64,000 nt of DNA from an uncultured Woeseiaceae bacterium. Its GTDB lineage: Bacteria > Pseudomonadota > Gammaproteobacteria > Steroidobacterales > Woeseiaceae. Each line of letters begins with the position of its first letter. Position 1 is the first letter of the stretch. The stretch lies in the NCBI GenBank assembly GCA_945787845.1, contig CALZJH010000002.1, positions 248,001 through 312,000 of the forward strand, in the 5' to 3' direction. Both the position numbers and the translations under genes were made by a program. Of the stretch, positions 8,671-18,508 are shown in pieces. The notes under the pieces were generated by a model. That model was not told the origin of the DNA. It was given only the letters and a program-made list of their open reading frames with translations, and made no database searches.

Positions 8671-9171
8671 TTGAGGGAATACTCCAGGCTATTGACGGCT
8701 ATCCTGCTGGCGGGAATATTCGCCGGCTGCGATACAGACAAGGAAGCCGAGACCGCAACGAGCACGGCTCCGGTAACGACTGCGGCAACGTTGGGCGAAC
8801 AAATCGTACTGACGCCAGTCGAATATCTGGAAGCGGCACCCTACAAGGATGCCGACCCGGCGCGGGGCGCCAGGCAGGCGCAGATTTGCAGGGCCTGCCA
8901 CAGCTTTGACAAAGACGGACCGGACATGATCGGGCCGGCCTTGTACGGTTTCTTTGGGAAGCAAGTTGGTTCACGCAGTGCGTTTCAGTATTCTGAAGCC
9001 ATGGCCGAAGCCGATTTCATATGGACGCCCGAGGCATTGGACGCGTGGCTTGCTCAGCCGGGTCGTTTTTTGCCAGGCAACCGGATGACGTTTGCCGGTG
9101 TGCTCAGGCAGAGCGACAGGGACGACCTGATTGCCTATCTGCTCAGCGCAACGACGGACGCAGCGGAGTGA
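8671..9171 (+). CDS. class I cytochrome c lipoprotein
   Basis: A 166-residue secreted protein with a lipobox (GIFAGC, lipidated Cys20), so it should be anchored to a membrane facing the periplasm. After a Thr/Ala-rich linker comes one mono-haem domain: C73-R-A-C76-H77 binds haem, GPALYGFFGKQVG follows the haem site, and the methionine of PGNRMTF is the likely sixth ligand. The start is TTG at 8671 with GAGGG six bases upstream; no ATG gives the signal sequence. The partner is unknown; relatives feed electrons to terminal oxidases. The next gene begins at the base after its stop codon, so the two form an operon. Confidence 0.85.
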   Translation: MREYSRLLTAILLAGIFAGCDTDKEAETATSTAPVTTAATLGEQIVLTPVEYLEAAPYKDADPARGARQAQICRACHSFDKDGPDMIGPALYGFFGKQVGSRSAFQYSEAMAEADFIWTPEALDAWLAQPGRFLPGNRMTFAGVLRQSDRDDLIAYLLSATTDAAE

Positions 9172-9654
9172 ATGGAGTTTATTTCAGAAACCATGACGAC
9201 CAGCACAGCAACTTTGACAGCACGCAGCGACGACGATCGACGTAGCTTCTCCTGGCGTACCATCGTTTACGGCTTCACGTTCTCGCGACGGCACACACAC
9301 CGCCGGGCCATTGATGACGAGGTCATTTTCCTGGACTGGCATCATCCGTGGCTGTTCTTCCTCGCGACCGGCACGATGTTGTTGTCATGCGCCGATGCGT
9401 TTTTGACACTGCAACTCATGGACCGGGGCATGATTGAGGCCAACCCGGTGATGAATGCCGTCATGGCGCAGGGAACCGCGTTCTTCACGAGCATCAAGCT
9501 GGCAATGACGGCCGTCGGCATTCTGGTTCTCGTGTTCCTCGCCAAGGCCCGGTTCATGAATCGGTTCCGAACAGGTCTTTTCCTTACCGCTTTCTTCACA
9601 TCTTATGCGTGTCTGGTCTGCTACGAATTGGTCAATCTTTTCAGATTGATGTAA
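9172..9654 (+). CDS. DUF5658 family membrane protein
   Basis: A 160-residue protein with three predicted membrane helices (roughly residues 55-75, 103-122 and 132-156) after a basic, cytosolic N-terminus containing SRRHTHRR. The stretch ADAFLTLQLMDRGMIEANPVM is the conserved core of the DUF5658 family, whose role is unknown. The ATG at 9172 directly follows the cytochrome stop, with CGGAG just upstream; a second ATG at 9193 would shorten it by seven residues. Coupling to the cytochrome gene hints at a membrane redox or assembly role, but nothing in the sequence shows catalysis. Confidence 0.7.
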   Translation: MEFISETMTTSTATLTARSDDDRRSFSWRTIVYGFTFSRRHTHRRAIDDEVIFLDWHHPWLFFLATGTMLLSCADAFLTLQLMDRGMIEANPVMNAVMAQGTAFFTSIKLAMTAVGILVLVFLAKARFMNRFRTGLFLTAFFTSYACLVCYELVNLFRLM

Positions 9655-9778
9655 GACCAAAAGCTTACGGTTGCGCATTCCCCTGCAGGTACGCTTGGGA
9701 TACACTAGCGCCCTTTTTTTGGGCCCGGCCCGAATCGCCGCGCGGAAACGCGCATTGGCAACCTAAGCCACTGAAATA
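9655..9778 (+). promoter_or_regulatory. leader region of the sucAB-lpdA operon
   Basis: This 124-base gap must hold the promoter of the 2-oxoglutarate dehydrogenase genes. GATACACT at 9699-9706 resembles a -10 element, but no convincing -35 lies 16-18 bases upstream. The stretch contains GCCC-T7-GGGC (9710-9724) and a GNRA-capped hairpin, GCGCG-GAAA-CGCGC (9740-9753). The 25 bases before ATG 9779 show no clear Shine-Dalgarno sequence. The layout would suit post-transcriptional control, but that is not demonstrated. Confidence 0.3.
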
Positions 9779-12658
9779 ATGAGTAATTCTTTAAAGGAAC
9801 AACTCGCTTCCACGCCCTTGTTTGGTGCCAATGCGACGGCCATCGAGCGCTTGTACGAACAGTACCTCGATAATCCGGAGGCTGTGCCCGCAGGCTGGCG
9901 CGACTATTTTGCGTCCATGGGCGACCCGGACGCTGAGATTGTGCACTCGAAAATCCGCGAGGAACTGCTCGCCGAGGCTGCTGCCGGACGGCGGGCCGGC
10001 ACCGTCACAAGGCGCAGTACGGGGAAGCCGGTCACGTCCGGCGAGAAGCAGGCTGCGGTATCCCGACTGATCCAGGTCTACAGTCTGCGCGGTCACCAGA
10101 TCGCCGACATCGACCCGCTGCAGCTCATGGACCGGCGCGTCCCGGGCGTCCTGAAACTCGATTACCTTGGCCTGACCGAGGCCGATATGGACACCGAGTT
10201 TTTCACGGGCGGTCTGGCCGGCTCGGGCAACGAGCGCATGAAGCTGCGCGACATACTTGAGCTGCTTCGCTCGATCTATTGCGGCAAGGTCGGCGCCGAA
10301 TTTGCGCACATCTCCCGCGCTCGCGAGCGGCTCTGGCTGCGCCGGAAATTTGAAGCCGGCTCCGTTGCCGACAAGCTGACGGATGAAGAACGGCTCTGGA
10401 CGCTGGAACAGTTGACGAGCGCGGAAGGCATCGAACGCTATTTGCATACTCGCTATGTCGGGCAGAAGCGCTTCTCGCTGGAGGGCGGCGAAAGCCTGAT
10501 CCCGATGCTCGATGACATCATCCAGCAGGGCGGTACCTCGGGCATTCGCGAAATTGTCATCGGCATGGCGCACCGCGGTCGCATCAACGTCCTCGTCAAT
10601 ATTCTCGGCAAGTCGCCGGAGGAACTGTTCGAAGAGTTTGAAGGTAACTACGACCTTGAGGAGTTGCGCGGTTCGGGCGACGTCAAGTATCACAAGGGAT
10701 TCTCGGCCGATATGGAGACGCCGGGCGGCAATGTGCACATCGCGCTGGCATTCAATCCGTCGCACCTTGAAATCGTCAATCCGGTCGTTGAGGGTTCCGT
10801 GCGTGCGCGGCAACAGCGCCGAGGAGACAGCGAACGCGAGGAAGTGCTGCCTGTGCTCATCCACGGGGACGCGGCCTTTGCCGGGCAGGGCGTGGTGACC
10901 GAGACGTTTCAAATGTCGCAGACCAACGGTTTCCGAACCGGTGGCACCGTCCACATCGTGGTGAACAACCAGATCGGCTTCACGACAAGTCGTCCATCCG
11001 ATGCGCGTTCCACGGACTACTGCTCCGACGTTGCCAAGATGATCGAGGCGCCGATCTTCCATGTGAATGGTGACGACCCCGAGGCCGTGTTGTTTGTCAC
11101 ACGGCTGGCCCTCGAGTACCGGAAGAAATTCAAGAAGGACGTCGTTATCGACCTGGTGTGTTACCGACGCCACGGCCACAACGAGGCCGATGAGCCATCG
11201 GCGACCCAGCCAATCATGTACGGGCGCATCAAGAGTCACAATACGACGCGGGAGTTGTATGCGGCCCGGCTACTGCATACGGGCATTATTGACGCGACGA
11301 CCGCAGCGGAACTCCAGGAGAATTACCGGGACCGCCTTGATCGCGGCGAGCCGGTACCCAAATCGAGCCTTGGGCTGATCGGTGACGAATACACGGTCGA
11401 CTGGACCCCTTACCTCAGTACCGAGTGGGACGAGCCTTCGGACACCACGATCAGCCCGGGCACCGTGGCAAGCCTGGGTGCTGCAATCACGGAGATTCCT
11501 CCCGACGTTCGACCGCACGGCCGCGTGCAACGCATCATGGACGATCGCGTCAGGATGGTTGCCGGCGAGACGGATATGGATTGGGGCTTCGCCGAGACGA
11601 TGGCGTATGCGTCGTTGCTGCGCGAAGGTCATACGGTCCGCCTGGTGGGCCAGGACAGTGGCCGAGGAACGTTTTTCCACCGCCATGCCGTTTTGCACAA
11701 CCAGCTGAACAACCGCGAGTACATTCCGCTCGAGCATATCGTGAAGAGACCCAATGCGTTCCGTGTTATCGATTCCTTCCTGTCGGAAGAGGCCGTGCTC
11801 GGGTTCGAATACGGGTACGCGAGTACGGCGCCGGACACGCTGGTTGTCTGGGAAGGACAGTTCGGCGACTTCGCCAACGGTGCCCAGGTGGTTATCGACC
11901 AGTTCATTAGTTCGGGCGAATCCAAATGGGGCCGTTTGTGCGGGCTCACGATGTTCCTCCCTCACGGCTATGAGGGGCAGGGTCCTGAACACTCGTCGGC
12001 ACGTCTCGAGCGTTTCCTGCAGCTCTGTGCCGAACACAATATGCAGGTATGCGTGCCGTCGACGCCGGCTCAGATGTTCCACATGCTCAGACGGCAGCAC
12101 GTGCGGCATTTCCGCAAGCCACTCATCGTGCTGACGCCCAAGAGCCTGCTGAGACACAAAATGTCAGTGTCGGCGTTGACCGAACTCTCCAGCGGACGCT
12201 TCGAGCTGATCATCCCGGAAATCGAGGCGATCGAGGTCAAGAAGACGCGTCGACTCGTGTTCTGCAGCGGCAAGGTCTATTTCGACCTGCTCGAAGCACG
12301 CGAAGTCAACGGCATCGATGACATCGCGATTATTCGTATCGAACAGCTGTATCCGTTCCCGATCGCACAGTACGCTGAGCTGATTCAGCAGTATGGTCAC
12401 GTGGAGGAAATCGTCTGGTGCCAGGAAGAACCGCTGAACCAGGGAGCGTGGTACCAGATCAAGCACCGCCTCCAGGAGGCGCTCGGCGAAAACCAACAAC
12501 TCTATTATGCGGGCCGTCCGGGGGCAGCTGCGCCGGCGTCCGGCATTTTCAAAGTACACCTACAACAGCAACAGGCGCTGGTCGAAGCCGCACTCGATAT
12601 CAACACGGATGCGAACAAGGTCCGCAAACCTGAAAAAACCAAACGGAAGACAAAATGA
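9779..12658 (+). CDS. sucA: 2-oxoglutarate dehydrogenase E1 component
   Basis: The thiamine-diphosphate-dependent subunit that decarboxylates 2-oxoglutarate and passes the succinyl group to the lipoyl arm of SucB in the TCA cycle. The 959-residue length is normal. The N-terminal [22 protein letters not shown] binds the core; [12 protein letters not shown] near residue 262 and [12 protein letters not shown] with [10 protein letters not shown] build the cofactor site, and [16 protein letters not shown] begins the second domain. The C-terminal [15 protein letters not shown] is typical. It overlaps sucB by four bases (ATGA), so translation is likely coupled. sdh and sucCD, often adjacent, are absent here. 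The C-terminal tail after KVRKPEK is an unusually basic extension. Confidence 0.98.
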   Translation: MSNSLKEQLASTPLFGANATAIERLYEQYLDNPEAVPAGWRDYFASMGDPDAEIVHSKIREELLAEAAAGRRAGTVTRRSTGKPVTSGEKQAAVSRLIQVYSLRGHQIADIDPLQLMDRRVPGVLKLDYLGLTEADMDTEFFTGGLAGSGNERMKLRDILELLRSIYCGKVGAEFAHISRARERLWLRRKFEAGSVADKLTDEERLWTLEQLTSAEGIERYLHTRYVGQKRFSLEGGESLIPMLDDIIQQGGTSGIREIVIGMAHRGRINVLVNILGKSPEELFEEFEGNYDLEELRGSGDVKYHKGFSADMETPGGNVHIALAFNPSHLEIVNPVVEGSVRARQQRRGDSEREEVLPVLIHGDAAFAGQGVVTETFQMSQTNGFRTGGTVHIVVNNQIGFTTSRPSDARSTDYCSDVAKMIEAPIFHVNGDDPEAVLFVTRLALEYRKKFKKDVVIDLVCYRRHGHNEADEPSATQPIMYGRIKSHNTTRELYAARLLHTGIIDATTAAELQENYRDRLDRGEPVPKSSLGLIGDEYTVDWTPYLSTEWDEPSDTTISPGTVASLGAAITEIPPDVRPHGRVQRIMDDRVRMVAGETDMDWGFAETMAYASLLREGHTVRLVGQDSGRGTFFHRHAVLHNQLNNREYIPLEHIVKRPNAFRVIDSFLSEEAVLGFEYGYASTAPDTLVVWEGQFGDFANGAQVVIDQFISSGESKWGRLCGLTMFLPHGYEGQGPEHSSARLERFLQLCAEHNMQVCVPSTPAQMFHMLRRQHVRHFRKPLIVLTPKSLLRHKMSVSALTELSSGRFELIIPEIEAIEVKKTRRLVFCSGKVYFDLLEAREVNGIDDIAIIRIEQLYPFPIAQYAELIQQYGHVEEIVWCQEEPLNQGAWYQIKHRLQEALGENQQLYYAGRPGAAAPASGIFKVHLQQQQALVEAALDINTDANKVRKPEKTKRKTK

Positions 12659-13881
12659 GCATTGAGATAAAGGTGCCGCCTTTACCGGAGTCCGTGACTG
12701 ACGCGACGCTGGTCGCCTGGCACAAAAGTGTGGGCCAGGGCGTGGCGCGTGACGAAAACCTGGTCGATCTCGAGACAGACAAGGTCGTACTCGAAGTGCC
12801 GGCGCCTGCCGCCGGGACAATCTCCAAGATTGTCGTCGAGGATGGCGCTACCGTTGTCGCCGGCGATTTACTCGCGATACTCGAAGAGGGCGAGGTTGCC
12901 GCTGCTGCCAAACCGTCGTCTGAAGAGAAACAGGATAAGCAGGAAAAGAAGGCCGCGCCTGCTCCGAAAGTGGCAAAAGGTCCGGTCAAGACCAGTCCGG
13001 CCGTGCGTCGTCTGCTCGACGAGCACGACCTCGACGCGACAATGGTGTCGGGTTCGGGCAAGGACGGCCGCATCACGAAAGCCGATGTCATGGCCTTCCT
13101 GAAATCCGACTCGAGCAGCGAGGTAACGCCGGGTGACCCCACGCCGACGGCTGGCGTTGAAGAGGTAACCAGCGGCCTGGCGCGCGAAGAAAAACGGGTT
13201 CCAATGACGCGCTTGCGCGCGCGGATTGCCGAGCGCCTTGTCGAAGCACAGCAAACGGCAGCGATGCTGACCACGTTTAACGAAGTCGACCTGACCGAGG
13301 TCATGGCATTGCGCAAGCGGTATCGCGATGATTTCGAAAAGAAGCACGGCGTACGCCTTGGCTTCATGTCCTTTTTTGCCAAGGCATCAGTGGAAGCGCT
13401 GAAGAAATTCCCGGCCGTCAATGCGTCCGTTGAAGGCAACGAGATCATCTACCACAACTACTACGACATCGGTATCGCGGTATCGAGCGATCGTGGACTG
13501 ATGGTTCCGGTGATTCGTGATGTGGATCAGATGAGCTTTGCGGACTTCGAGAGCGCATTGAGCGACATGGCGAAGAAGGCGCAGGATGGCACGATCAGCA
13601 TGGACGACCTGACCGGTGGCACGTTCACGATTACAAACGGCGGAATATTCGGATCAATGATGTCGACGCCGATACTTAACCAGCCGCAAAGCGCCATACT
13701 CGGCATGCACTCGATCCAGCAACGCCCGATGGTCATGGATGGCGACATTGTGGCGCGACCGATGATGTACCTGGCCGTGACCTACGATCATCGCATCATT
13801 GACGGCAAGGAAGCCGTCCAGTTCCTCGTATCGATCAAAGAACAGCTTGAAGACCCGTCACGCCTGCTGCTGCAGATCTGA
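12655..13881 (+). CDS. sucB: dihydrolipoyl succinyltransferase (2-oxoglutarate dehydrogenase E2)
   Basis: The core of the 2-oxoglutarate dehydrogenase complex, transferring the succinyl group from lipoate to CoA. The 408 residues show one lipoyl domain (residues 1-77, modified lysine in ETDKVVLEV), a Lys/Ala/Glu-rich flexible linker, a peripheral-subunit-binding domain ([14 protein letters not shown]...DGRITKADV, about residues 109-147) and a catalytic domain from about 180. The catalytic HRIIDGKEA is near the C-terminus, with [15 protein letters not shown] before it. ATG 12655 overlaps the sucA stop. lpdA follows after 30 bases, giving all three enzyme components in one operon. Confidence 0.98.
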   Translation: MSIEIKVPPLPESVTDATLVAWHKSVGQGVARDENLVDLETDKVVLEVPAPAAGTISKIVVEDGATVVAGDLLAILEEGEVAAAAKPSSEEKQDKQEKKAAPAPKVAKGPVKTSPAVRRLLDEHDLDATMVSGSGKDGRITKADVMAFLKSDSSSEVTPGDPTPTAGVEEVTSGLAREEKRVPMTRLRARIAERLVEAQQTAAMLTTFNEVDLTEVMALRKRYRDDFEKKHGVRLGFMSFFAKASVEALKKFPAVNASVEGNEIIYHNYYDIGIAVSSDRGLMVPVIRDVDQMSFADFESALSDMAKKAQDGTISMDDLTGGTFTITNGGIFGSMMSTPILNQPQSAILGMHSIQQRPMVMDGDIVARPMMYLAVTYDHRIIDGKEAVQFLVSIKEQLEDPSRLLLQI

Positions 13882-13911
13882 ACAGATAACACCGATAGGA
13901 ATCGACAAGAC

Positions 13912-15339
13912 ATGAGCAGAAGTTTCGACGTAGTCGTCATCGGCGCGGGACCCGCAGGTTACATCGCCGCGATACGCGCAGCCCAGCATGGCAAGACCGT
14001 TGCCTGCATCGACGAGTGGCAGAACAGGGATGGTAAAAACGCATTTGGCGGAACCTGCCTGAACGCAGGGTGTATCCCGTCCAAGGCTTTGCTCGAGTCA
14101 TCGGAGCTCTACCATCGTGCTCAGCACGAGTTCAAGAAGCACGGCATCCAGACGGGTGGCGTGGAGATGGATGTTTCCGCCATGCAAAAACGCCGCGCGA
14201 GTATTGTGCGGCAGCTTACAGGCGGCATTGCCGGTTTGTTCAAGGCCAACAAGGTTGAAGGTCTCGTCGGTCACGGCAAGTTGCTCAAGAACAAGCAGGT
14301 CGAGTTCACGCCAGTCAACGGTGACAAGGAAATCATCTCGGCGGATCACGTCATTCTTGCCGCCGGTTCGGAGCCAATCGAGCTACCGATCGCGAAGTTC
14401 GATGGCGAGCAGATCATCGATTCGTGGGATGCGCTGGAGCTTGAATCGGTTCCCGAGACACTTGGTGTCGTCGGCGCGGGTGTCATCGGTCTCGAGCTCG
14501 GGAGTGTCTGGGCCCGCCTTGGCGCCAAGGTCACGATCCTGGAAGCTATGGAAGATTTCCTGTTCATGGCGGATCGGGATGTAGCGAAGGTTGCTGCAGC
14601 TGACTTCAAGAAGCAGGGTTTGGACATCAAGCTCGGTGCCAAGGTGGCGAATGCGACCGCCGGCAAAAAGGGTGTCACCGTCGAGTACGACGATAAGCAC
14701 GGTAAACAGTCAATCGACGTTGCCCAGCTGATTGTTGCGGTCGGCCGACGTCCGGTTACAAAAGACCTGTTTGCCGAAGACGCGGGAATTCAGCTCGACG
14801 AGCGCGGTTTTATCGTGGTCGATGACGAGTGCCGAACGCGGGTGAAGGGCGTTTATGCCGTCGGCGATTGCGTTCGCGGTCCGATGCTTGCCCACAAAGG
14901 GTCGGAGGAGGGCGTCATGGTGGCTGACCTGATTGCGGGTGAGATCGCCGAGATGAACTACGATGTCATACCCTCAGTCTTGTACACGAACCCCGAGATC
15001 GCATGGACCGGCAAGACGGAAGCCGAGGTCAAGGAAAGCGGTCGTGCGTACAAAACCGGCCAGTTCCCGTTTATGGCGAGCGGTCGCGCGAAAGCCATGG
15101 AGCAAACTTCTGGGTTCGTGAAAATCATCTCGTCGAAGGAAGACGACGAGATTCTCGGCGTACACATCGTGGGCCCGATGGCGGGTGAGCTGATTTCCGA
15201 GGCCGTGCTCGCACTGGAATTCTCTGCCAGTACGGAAGATATCCAGCGCACGATTCACGCGCATCCGAGTCTCGCGGAGGCCGTGCATGAGGCGGCGTTG
15301 GCTGTCGACAACAAGGCGCTGAATTTTCCGAACAAGTAG
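13912..15339 (+). CDS. lpdA: dihydrolipoyl dehydrogenase (E3)
   Basis: The flavoprotein that reoxidises dihydrolipoamide on E2 with NAD+. The 475 residues have an FAD-binding GAGPAGYIAAIRA near the start, the redox-active disulfide in GGTCLNAGCIPSKALL, an NAD-binding GAGVIGLELGSVWARLG, the second FAD motif YAVGDCVRGPMLAHKG, and a C-terminal dimer domain with the catalytic HAHPSLAE. It lies 30 bases after sucB, with AGGA upstream of its ATG, so it is the third gene of the operon. It may also serve pyruvate dehydrogenase or the glycine cleavage system, since no other E3 is in view. A long inverted repeat follows. Confidence 0.98.
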   Translation: MSRSFDVVVIGAGPAGYIAAIRAAQHGKTVACIDEWQNRDGKNAFGGTCLNAGCIPSKALLESSELYHRAQHEFKKHGIQTGGVEMDVSAMQKRRASIVRQLTGGIAGLFKANKVEGLVGHGKLLKNKQVEFTPVNGDKEIISADHVILAAGSEPIELPIAKFDGEQIIDSWDALELESVPETLGVVGAGVIGLELGSVWARLGAKVTILEAMEDFLFMADRDVAKVAAADFKKQGLDIKLGAKVANATAGKKGVTVEYDDKHGKQSIDVAQLIVAVGRRPVTKDLFAEDAGIQLDERGFIVVDDECRTRVKGVYAVGDCVRGPMLAHKGSEEGVMVADLIAGEIAEMNYDVIPSVLYTNPEIAWTGKTEAEVKESGRAYKTGQFPFMASGRAKAMEQTSGFVKIISSKEDDEILGVHIVGPMAGELISEAVLALEFSASTEDIQRTIHAHPSLAEAVHEAALAVDNKALNFPNK

Positions 15340-15356
15340 GTTCTGCTAACGGGCTT

Positions 15357-15429
15357 GGCCGGCGATAATTCAGGCGGGCAATGGCTCGCTTCGCTGCGCT
15401 TTATTTGCCCGCCTGAATTCTCCCCGGCC
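15357..15429. terminator. long imperfect palindrome between lpdA and a convergent gene
   Basis: Arms GGCCGG (15357-15362) and CCGGCC (15424-15429) enclose perfect 15-base arms AATTCAGGCGGGCAA (15367-15381) and TTGCCCGCCTGAATT (15405-15419), with a loop of about 23 bases that holds TCGCTTCGCTGCGC. It lies between converging genes and so may stop transcription from both sides. There is no T tract. The size and the arm pattern also resemble dispersed REP-type palindromes, so this may be one copy of a repeat family. Confidence 0.55.
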
Positions 15430-15450
15430 TTACAACGGCCGGCCGAGGCG

Positions 15451-16953
15451 CTACTTTTCCCAGAAATGAGCGTTCTTGATACCGAGTTTTTGCGGGTCGA
15501 ACGTGTACTTCTTCACGCCCGCATTTCGCTGCGCTTCGTAATCCTTGAGCGCTTTGAGGGCGGGTCGGCCGAGGAAGAACAAGATCAGCAGGGCCACGAT
15601 ATTCAGCCATGCCATCAGTCCGACGCCGAGATCACCCATCGCCCAGGCGAGGTTGGCTTCGCGAATCGTGCCGTAGAATACCGAAACCAGGGTGACGACT
15701 TTCAAGGCCATCAAGAGTCCGCGCGAATGAAACGTCCGCCGGATATAGGCGACATTGGTTTCGGCAATATAGTAGTACGCGAGCAGCGTGGTGAACGCGA
15801 AGAAGAACAAGGCGACCGCGACAAAGATCTTGCCGAAACCGCCCAATACGCTTTCGAGAGCCAGCTGCGTAAACGCCGGGCTGCTGATGATCACGTTCGG
15901 TCCGAGCACACCGCCACTGACCGACGAATCGAGTCCCGCAACGTAGTACTGCTGGGTGATCAGGATCATGAAGGCGGTCGCTGAGCAGACGAACAGCGTG
16001 TCGACGTAAACCGAGAATGACTGCACCAGGCCCTGCTGCGCTGGATGTTCCACCTCGGATGCGGCGGCTGCATGCGGTCCGCTGCCCTGACCGGCTTCGT
16101 TGGAATAGATGCCGCGTTTGACACCCCAGCCAATGGCTGCGCCGAAGCCTGCCATTGGGTTCCAGATGTCACTGAAAATCAGCGCGATAACCGCCGGTAA
16201 TTCGCTGATATGAATGATGATAATGCCAAGCGCCATCAGAATATAACCGAGCGCCATGACCGGCACGATGACCTGGGTCACGTGCGCAATACGCTTCACG
16301 CCACCGAAGATGATAAAGCCCAGTACTGCCACGACGATTAGCCCCGTCACGAGCTTGTCCGCGGGCACCGCGTCACCCAGGAAGTTGACCATTGTGTCGC
16401 CGCCCACGGCGAGATTGGCGGCGTTGCCGATGCTGTTCGACTGCACGCCCGGCAGCAGCACGCCACAGGCGAAGATCGTTACGATCGCGAAAATCCACGC
16501 ATACCATTTCTGGCCCATGGCCTTTTCGATGTAATACGCCGGGCCGCCACGATACTGTCCGTCATCATCTTCTTTGTAAATCTGGCCGAGCGCCGACTCA
16601 ATGTAGGCTGTTGCCGAGCCGAGCAGGGCGACGACCCACATCCAGAAGACGGCGCTGGGTCCGCCAAATCCGATGGCGGCGGCAACGCCCGCGATATTAC
16701 CGGTACCGACACGACCGGACAGGGATACGGCCAGCGCCTGGAAGGATGATATTCCTCGTTCCGATTCCTTGCTGGAAAACAGCAGGCGTACCATCTCGCC
16801 GAATAAACGTACCTGGACGACGCGCGTCAGGATCGTGTAGAAAATACCCGCACCGAGTGCGAGCGATATGAGCGCGGTACTCCAAACGTACCCGTTGAGT
16901 GTTGCGACAAGGTTCGCAAAGAACGCTGCGATGGATGTACCGGACTCCTGCAT
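15451..16953 (-). CDS. alanine/glycine:cation symporter (AGCS family)
   Basis: A 500-residue inner-membrane carrier that takes up alanine or glycine with sodium. About eleven hydrophobic helices are visible. Family motifs include SLSGRVGTGNIAGVAAAI near residue 80, GGPAYYIEKAMGQKWYA, GWGVKRGIYSNEAGQGSGPHAAAA and the C-terminal FLGRPALKALKDYEAQ. ATG 16953 is chosen because AAGGGGG lies six bases upstream; an in-frame start at 17028 would add 25 residues without a ribosome site. The gene stands alone and diverges from nfeD. Substrate identity within the family cannot be fixed by sequence. Confidence 0.94.
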   Translation of the reverse strand: MQESGTSIAAFFANLVATLNGYVWSTALISLALGAGIFYTILTRVVQVRLFGEMVRLLFSSKESERGISSFQALAVSLSGRVGTGNIAGVAAAIGFGGPSAVFWMWVVALLGSATAYIESALGQIYKEDDDGQYRGGPAYYIEKAMGQKWYAWIFAIVTIFACGVLLPGVQSNSIGNAANLAVGGDTMVNFLGDAVPADKLVTGLIVVAVLGFIIFGGVKRIAHVTQVIVPVMALGYILMALGIIIIHISELPAVIALIFSDIWNPMAGFGAAIGWGVKRGIYSNEAGQGSGPHAAAASEVEHPAQQGLVQSFSVYVDTLFVCSATAFMILITQQYYVAGLDSSVSGGVLGPNVIISSPAFTQLALESVLGGFGKIFVAVALFFFAFTTLLAYYYIAETNVAYIRRTFHSRGLLMALKVVTLVSVFYGTIREANLAWAMGDLGVGLMAWLNIVALLILFFLGRPALKALKDYEAQRNAGVKKYTFDPQKLGIKNAHFWEK

Positions 16954-17088
16954 GCCGACCCCCTTAGGATTTTTCTTAGCGGCCCGCAGGATGTTACCGC
17001 ATATGGGGACGTTACGGATGTCTTTCAAGCTGCCGCTCGTTCAGGATTCGCGATATAGTGAGCGAAACAGCAATCATGGGAGGCGGCT

Positions 17089-17520
17089 ATGGCGTGGTGG
17101 AGTTGGATGGTTCTGGGTGCGGTGCTGCTAGGTGCCGAGCTATTCGCGATCGACGCGCAGTTTTACCTGGTCTTCCTGGGTATCTCGGCGGCGCTAGTCG
17201 GTCTTGCCAGCCTGCTGGGGATCGTCATGCCGGAGTGGGCGCAGTGGTTGGCGTTCTCGACGATATCTCTCATCTCATTCTTTACGTTCCGCAAGAGTTT
17301 GTACGAAAAACTCCACGGGGGCCTCGTCGGCTACCGGGGCACCCTCTCCGGCCAGTCGATTGTTATCGATCAGGACCTGGCATCGGGAGCCGAAGCCAGG
17401 GTCGAATACCGCGGCACCAAGTGGACCGCCAGGAATGTGGGTAGCGGGGCGATCGCGAGCGGAGACCGTGCCGTTGTCGTCAAGGCGGTTGGCCTGACCC
17501 TGCACGTCAAAGCCGAATAA
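17089..17520 (+). CDS. NfeD-like membrane protein, short form
   Basis: A 143-residue protein with two to three N-terminal membrane helices (about residues 1-70) and a C-terminal soluble OB-fold domain, seen as GYRGTLSGQSIVI...GAEARVEYRGTKWTARN. This is the short NfeD1b type, lacking the ClpP-like protease domain of the long form found at 60.7-62.1 kb. Short NfeD proteins pair with SPFH proteins and are thought to help organise membrane microdomains. GGGAGG lies five bases before the ATG. The SPFH gene follows after 22 bases, so the two form an operon. Confidence 0.88.
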   Translation: MAWWSWMVLGAVLLGAELFAIDAQFYLVFLGISAALVGLASLLGIVMPEWAQWLAFSTISLISFFTFRKSLYEKLHGGLVGYRGTLSGQSIVIDQDLASGAEARVEYRGTKWTARNVGSGAIASGDRAVVVKAVGLTLHVKAE

Positions 17521-17542
17521 ACAAAAGAACTAGGAAAACGCT

Positions 17543-18484
17543 ATGGACACAACACTTATTTTTTCGCTTGGTTTTCTCTTTCTTGCGATCATTATATTGG
17601 TCAAGACGGCGATCGTCGTCCCGCAACAAAATGCCTACGTCGTCGAGCGTCTCGGCAAGTACGCGAAAACGCTGAATGCCGGGTTCCACATCCTGTTTCC
17701 CTTCATCGACAGGGTTGCCTACAAGCACACGCTCAAGGAACAGGCCGCGGATATCGCCGAGCAGATCTGTATTACGAAAGATAACGTCCAGGTTGGTGTT
17801 GACGGCGTACTCTACATGCAGGTGCTCGATCCGGGCCGCGCGTCCTACGGCATTGGCAACTACATGTTCGCGATCTCGCAGCTGGCGCAGACGACGCTGC
17901 GTTCGGAAATCGGCAAGATCGACCTCGATCGCACATTCGAAGAGCGCGGCACGATCAACCAGAATGTCGTTGCCGAACTTGATAAAGCATCGGATCCCTG
18001 GGGCGTGAAGGTCCTGCGCTACGAGATTAAGAACATCAACCCGCCGCAGGATGTCCTGAGCGCGATGGAGAAACAGATGCGCGCCGAACGCGAAAAGCGT
18101 GCCGTAGTTTTGACGTCCGAAGGTGTTCGTGATGCGAAGATCAATGAGGCCGAAGGTGAGAAGCAGCGGGTTGTCAAGGAATCCGAGGCGGCCAAAATAC
18201 AGCAAATTAATGAAGCTCAGGGTGAAGCGGAGGCTATTCTGGCGGTTGCTACGGCGACAGGCGAGGGCCTGCGCAGAGTGGCACATGCGGTTGTTGAACA
18301 GGGTGGGCCTGAGGCAATGCAGTTGCGGGTCGCCGAACAGTACATCGGCGAATTCGGCAATCTCGCGAAGGCCGGCAATACCTACGTTGTCCCGGCCAAT
18401 CTCGGGGATCTGACCTCCATGATGGCGTTGGCTACGGATATTGCCAAGGGCAAAGGGAAGGGCAGCCCGTCCGTCCCTGAATAG
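17543..18484 (+). CDS. qmcA: SPFH/band-7 membrane protein, QmcA (paraslipin) type
   Basis: A 313-residue membrane-anchored protein: one N-terminal hydrophobic segment (residues 5-22), an SPFH domain starting VVPQQNAYVVERLGKY, and a long Glu/Lys/Ala-rich coiled coil (EKQMRAEREKRAVVLTSEG...EAEAILAVATA). The sequence GRYAKTL/LNAGFHILFPFIDRVAYKH and the tail VVPANLGDLTSMMA are typical of QmcA/stomatin-like-2 relatives. These assemble into large cages on the periplasmic face of the membrane with proteases such as FtsH. The start has AGGA eight bases upstream. It is cotranscribed with the short NfeD. A perfect hairpin follows the stop. Confidence 0.92.
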   Translation: MDTTLIFSLGFLFLAIIILVKTAIVVPQQNAYVVERLGKYAKTLNAGFHILFPFIDRVAYKHTLKEQAADIAEQICITKDNVQVGVDGVLYMQVLDPGRASYGIGNYMFAISQLAQTTLRSEIGKIDLDRTFEERGTINQNVVAELDKASDPWGVKVLRYEIKNINPPQDVLSAMEKQMRAEREKRAVVLTSEGVRDAKINEAEGEKQRVVKESEAAKIQQINEAQGEAEAILAVATATGEGLRRVAHAVVEQGGPEAMQLRVAEQYIGEFGNLAKAGNTYVVPANLGDLTSMMALATDIAKGKGKGSPSVPE

Positions 18485-18508
18485 ACCAGGACGGTAATCA
18501 GTAAGCCG

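Noticed and set aside
9791-11239. Long open frame (482 codons) antisense to sucA
   Set aside because: It lies wholly opposite a secure sucA, has no recognisable domain and is rich in His/Arg/Asp in the manner of antisense frames of high G+C coding DNA.
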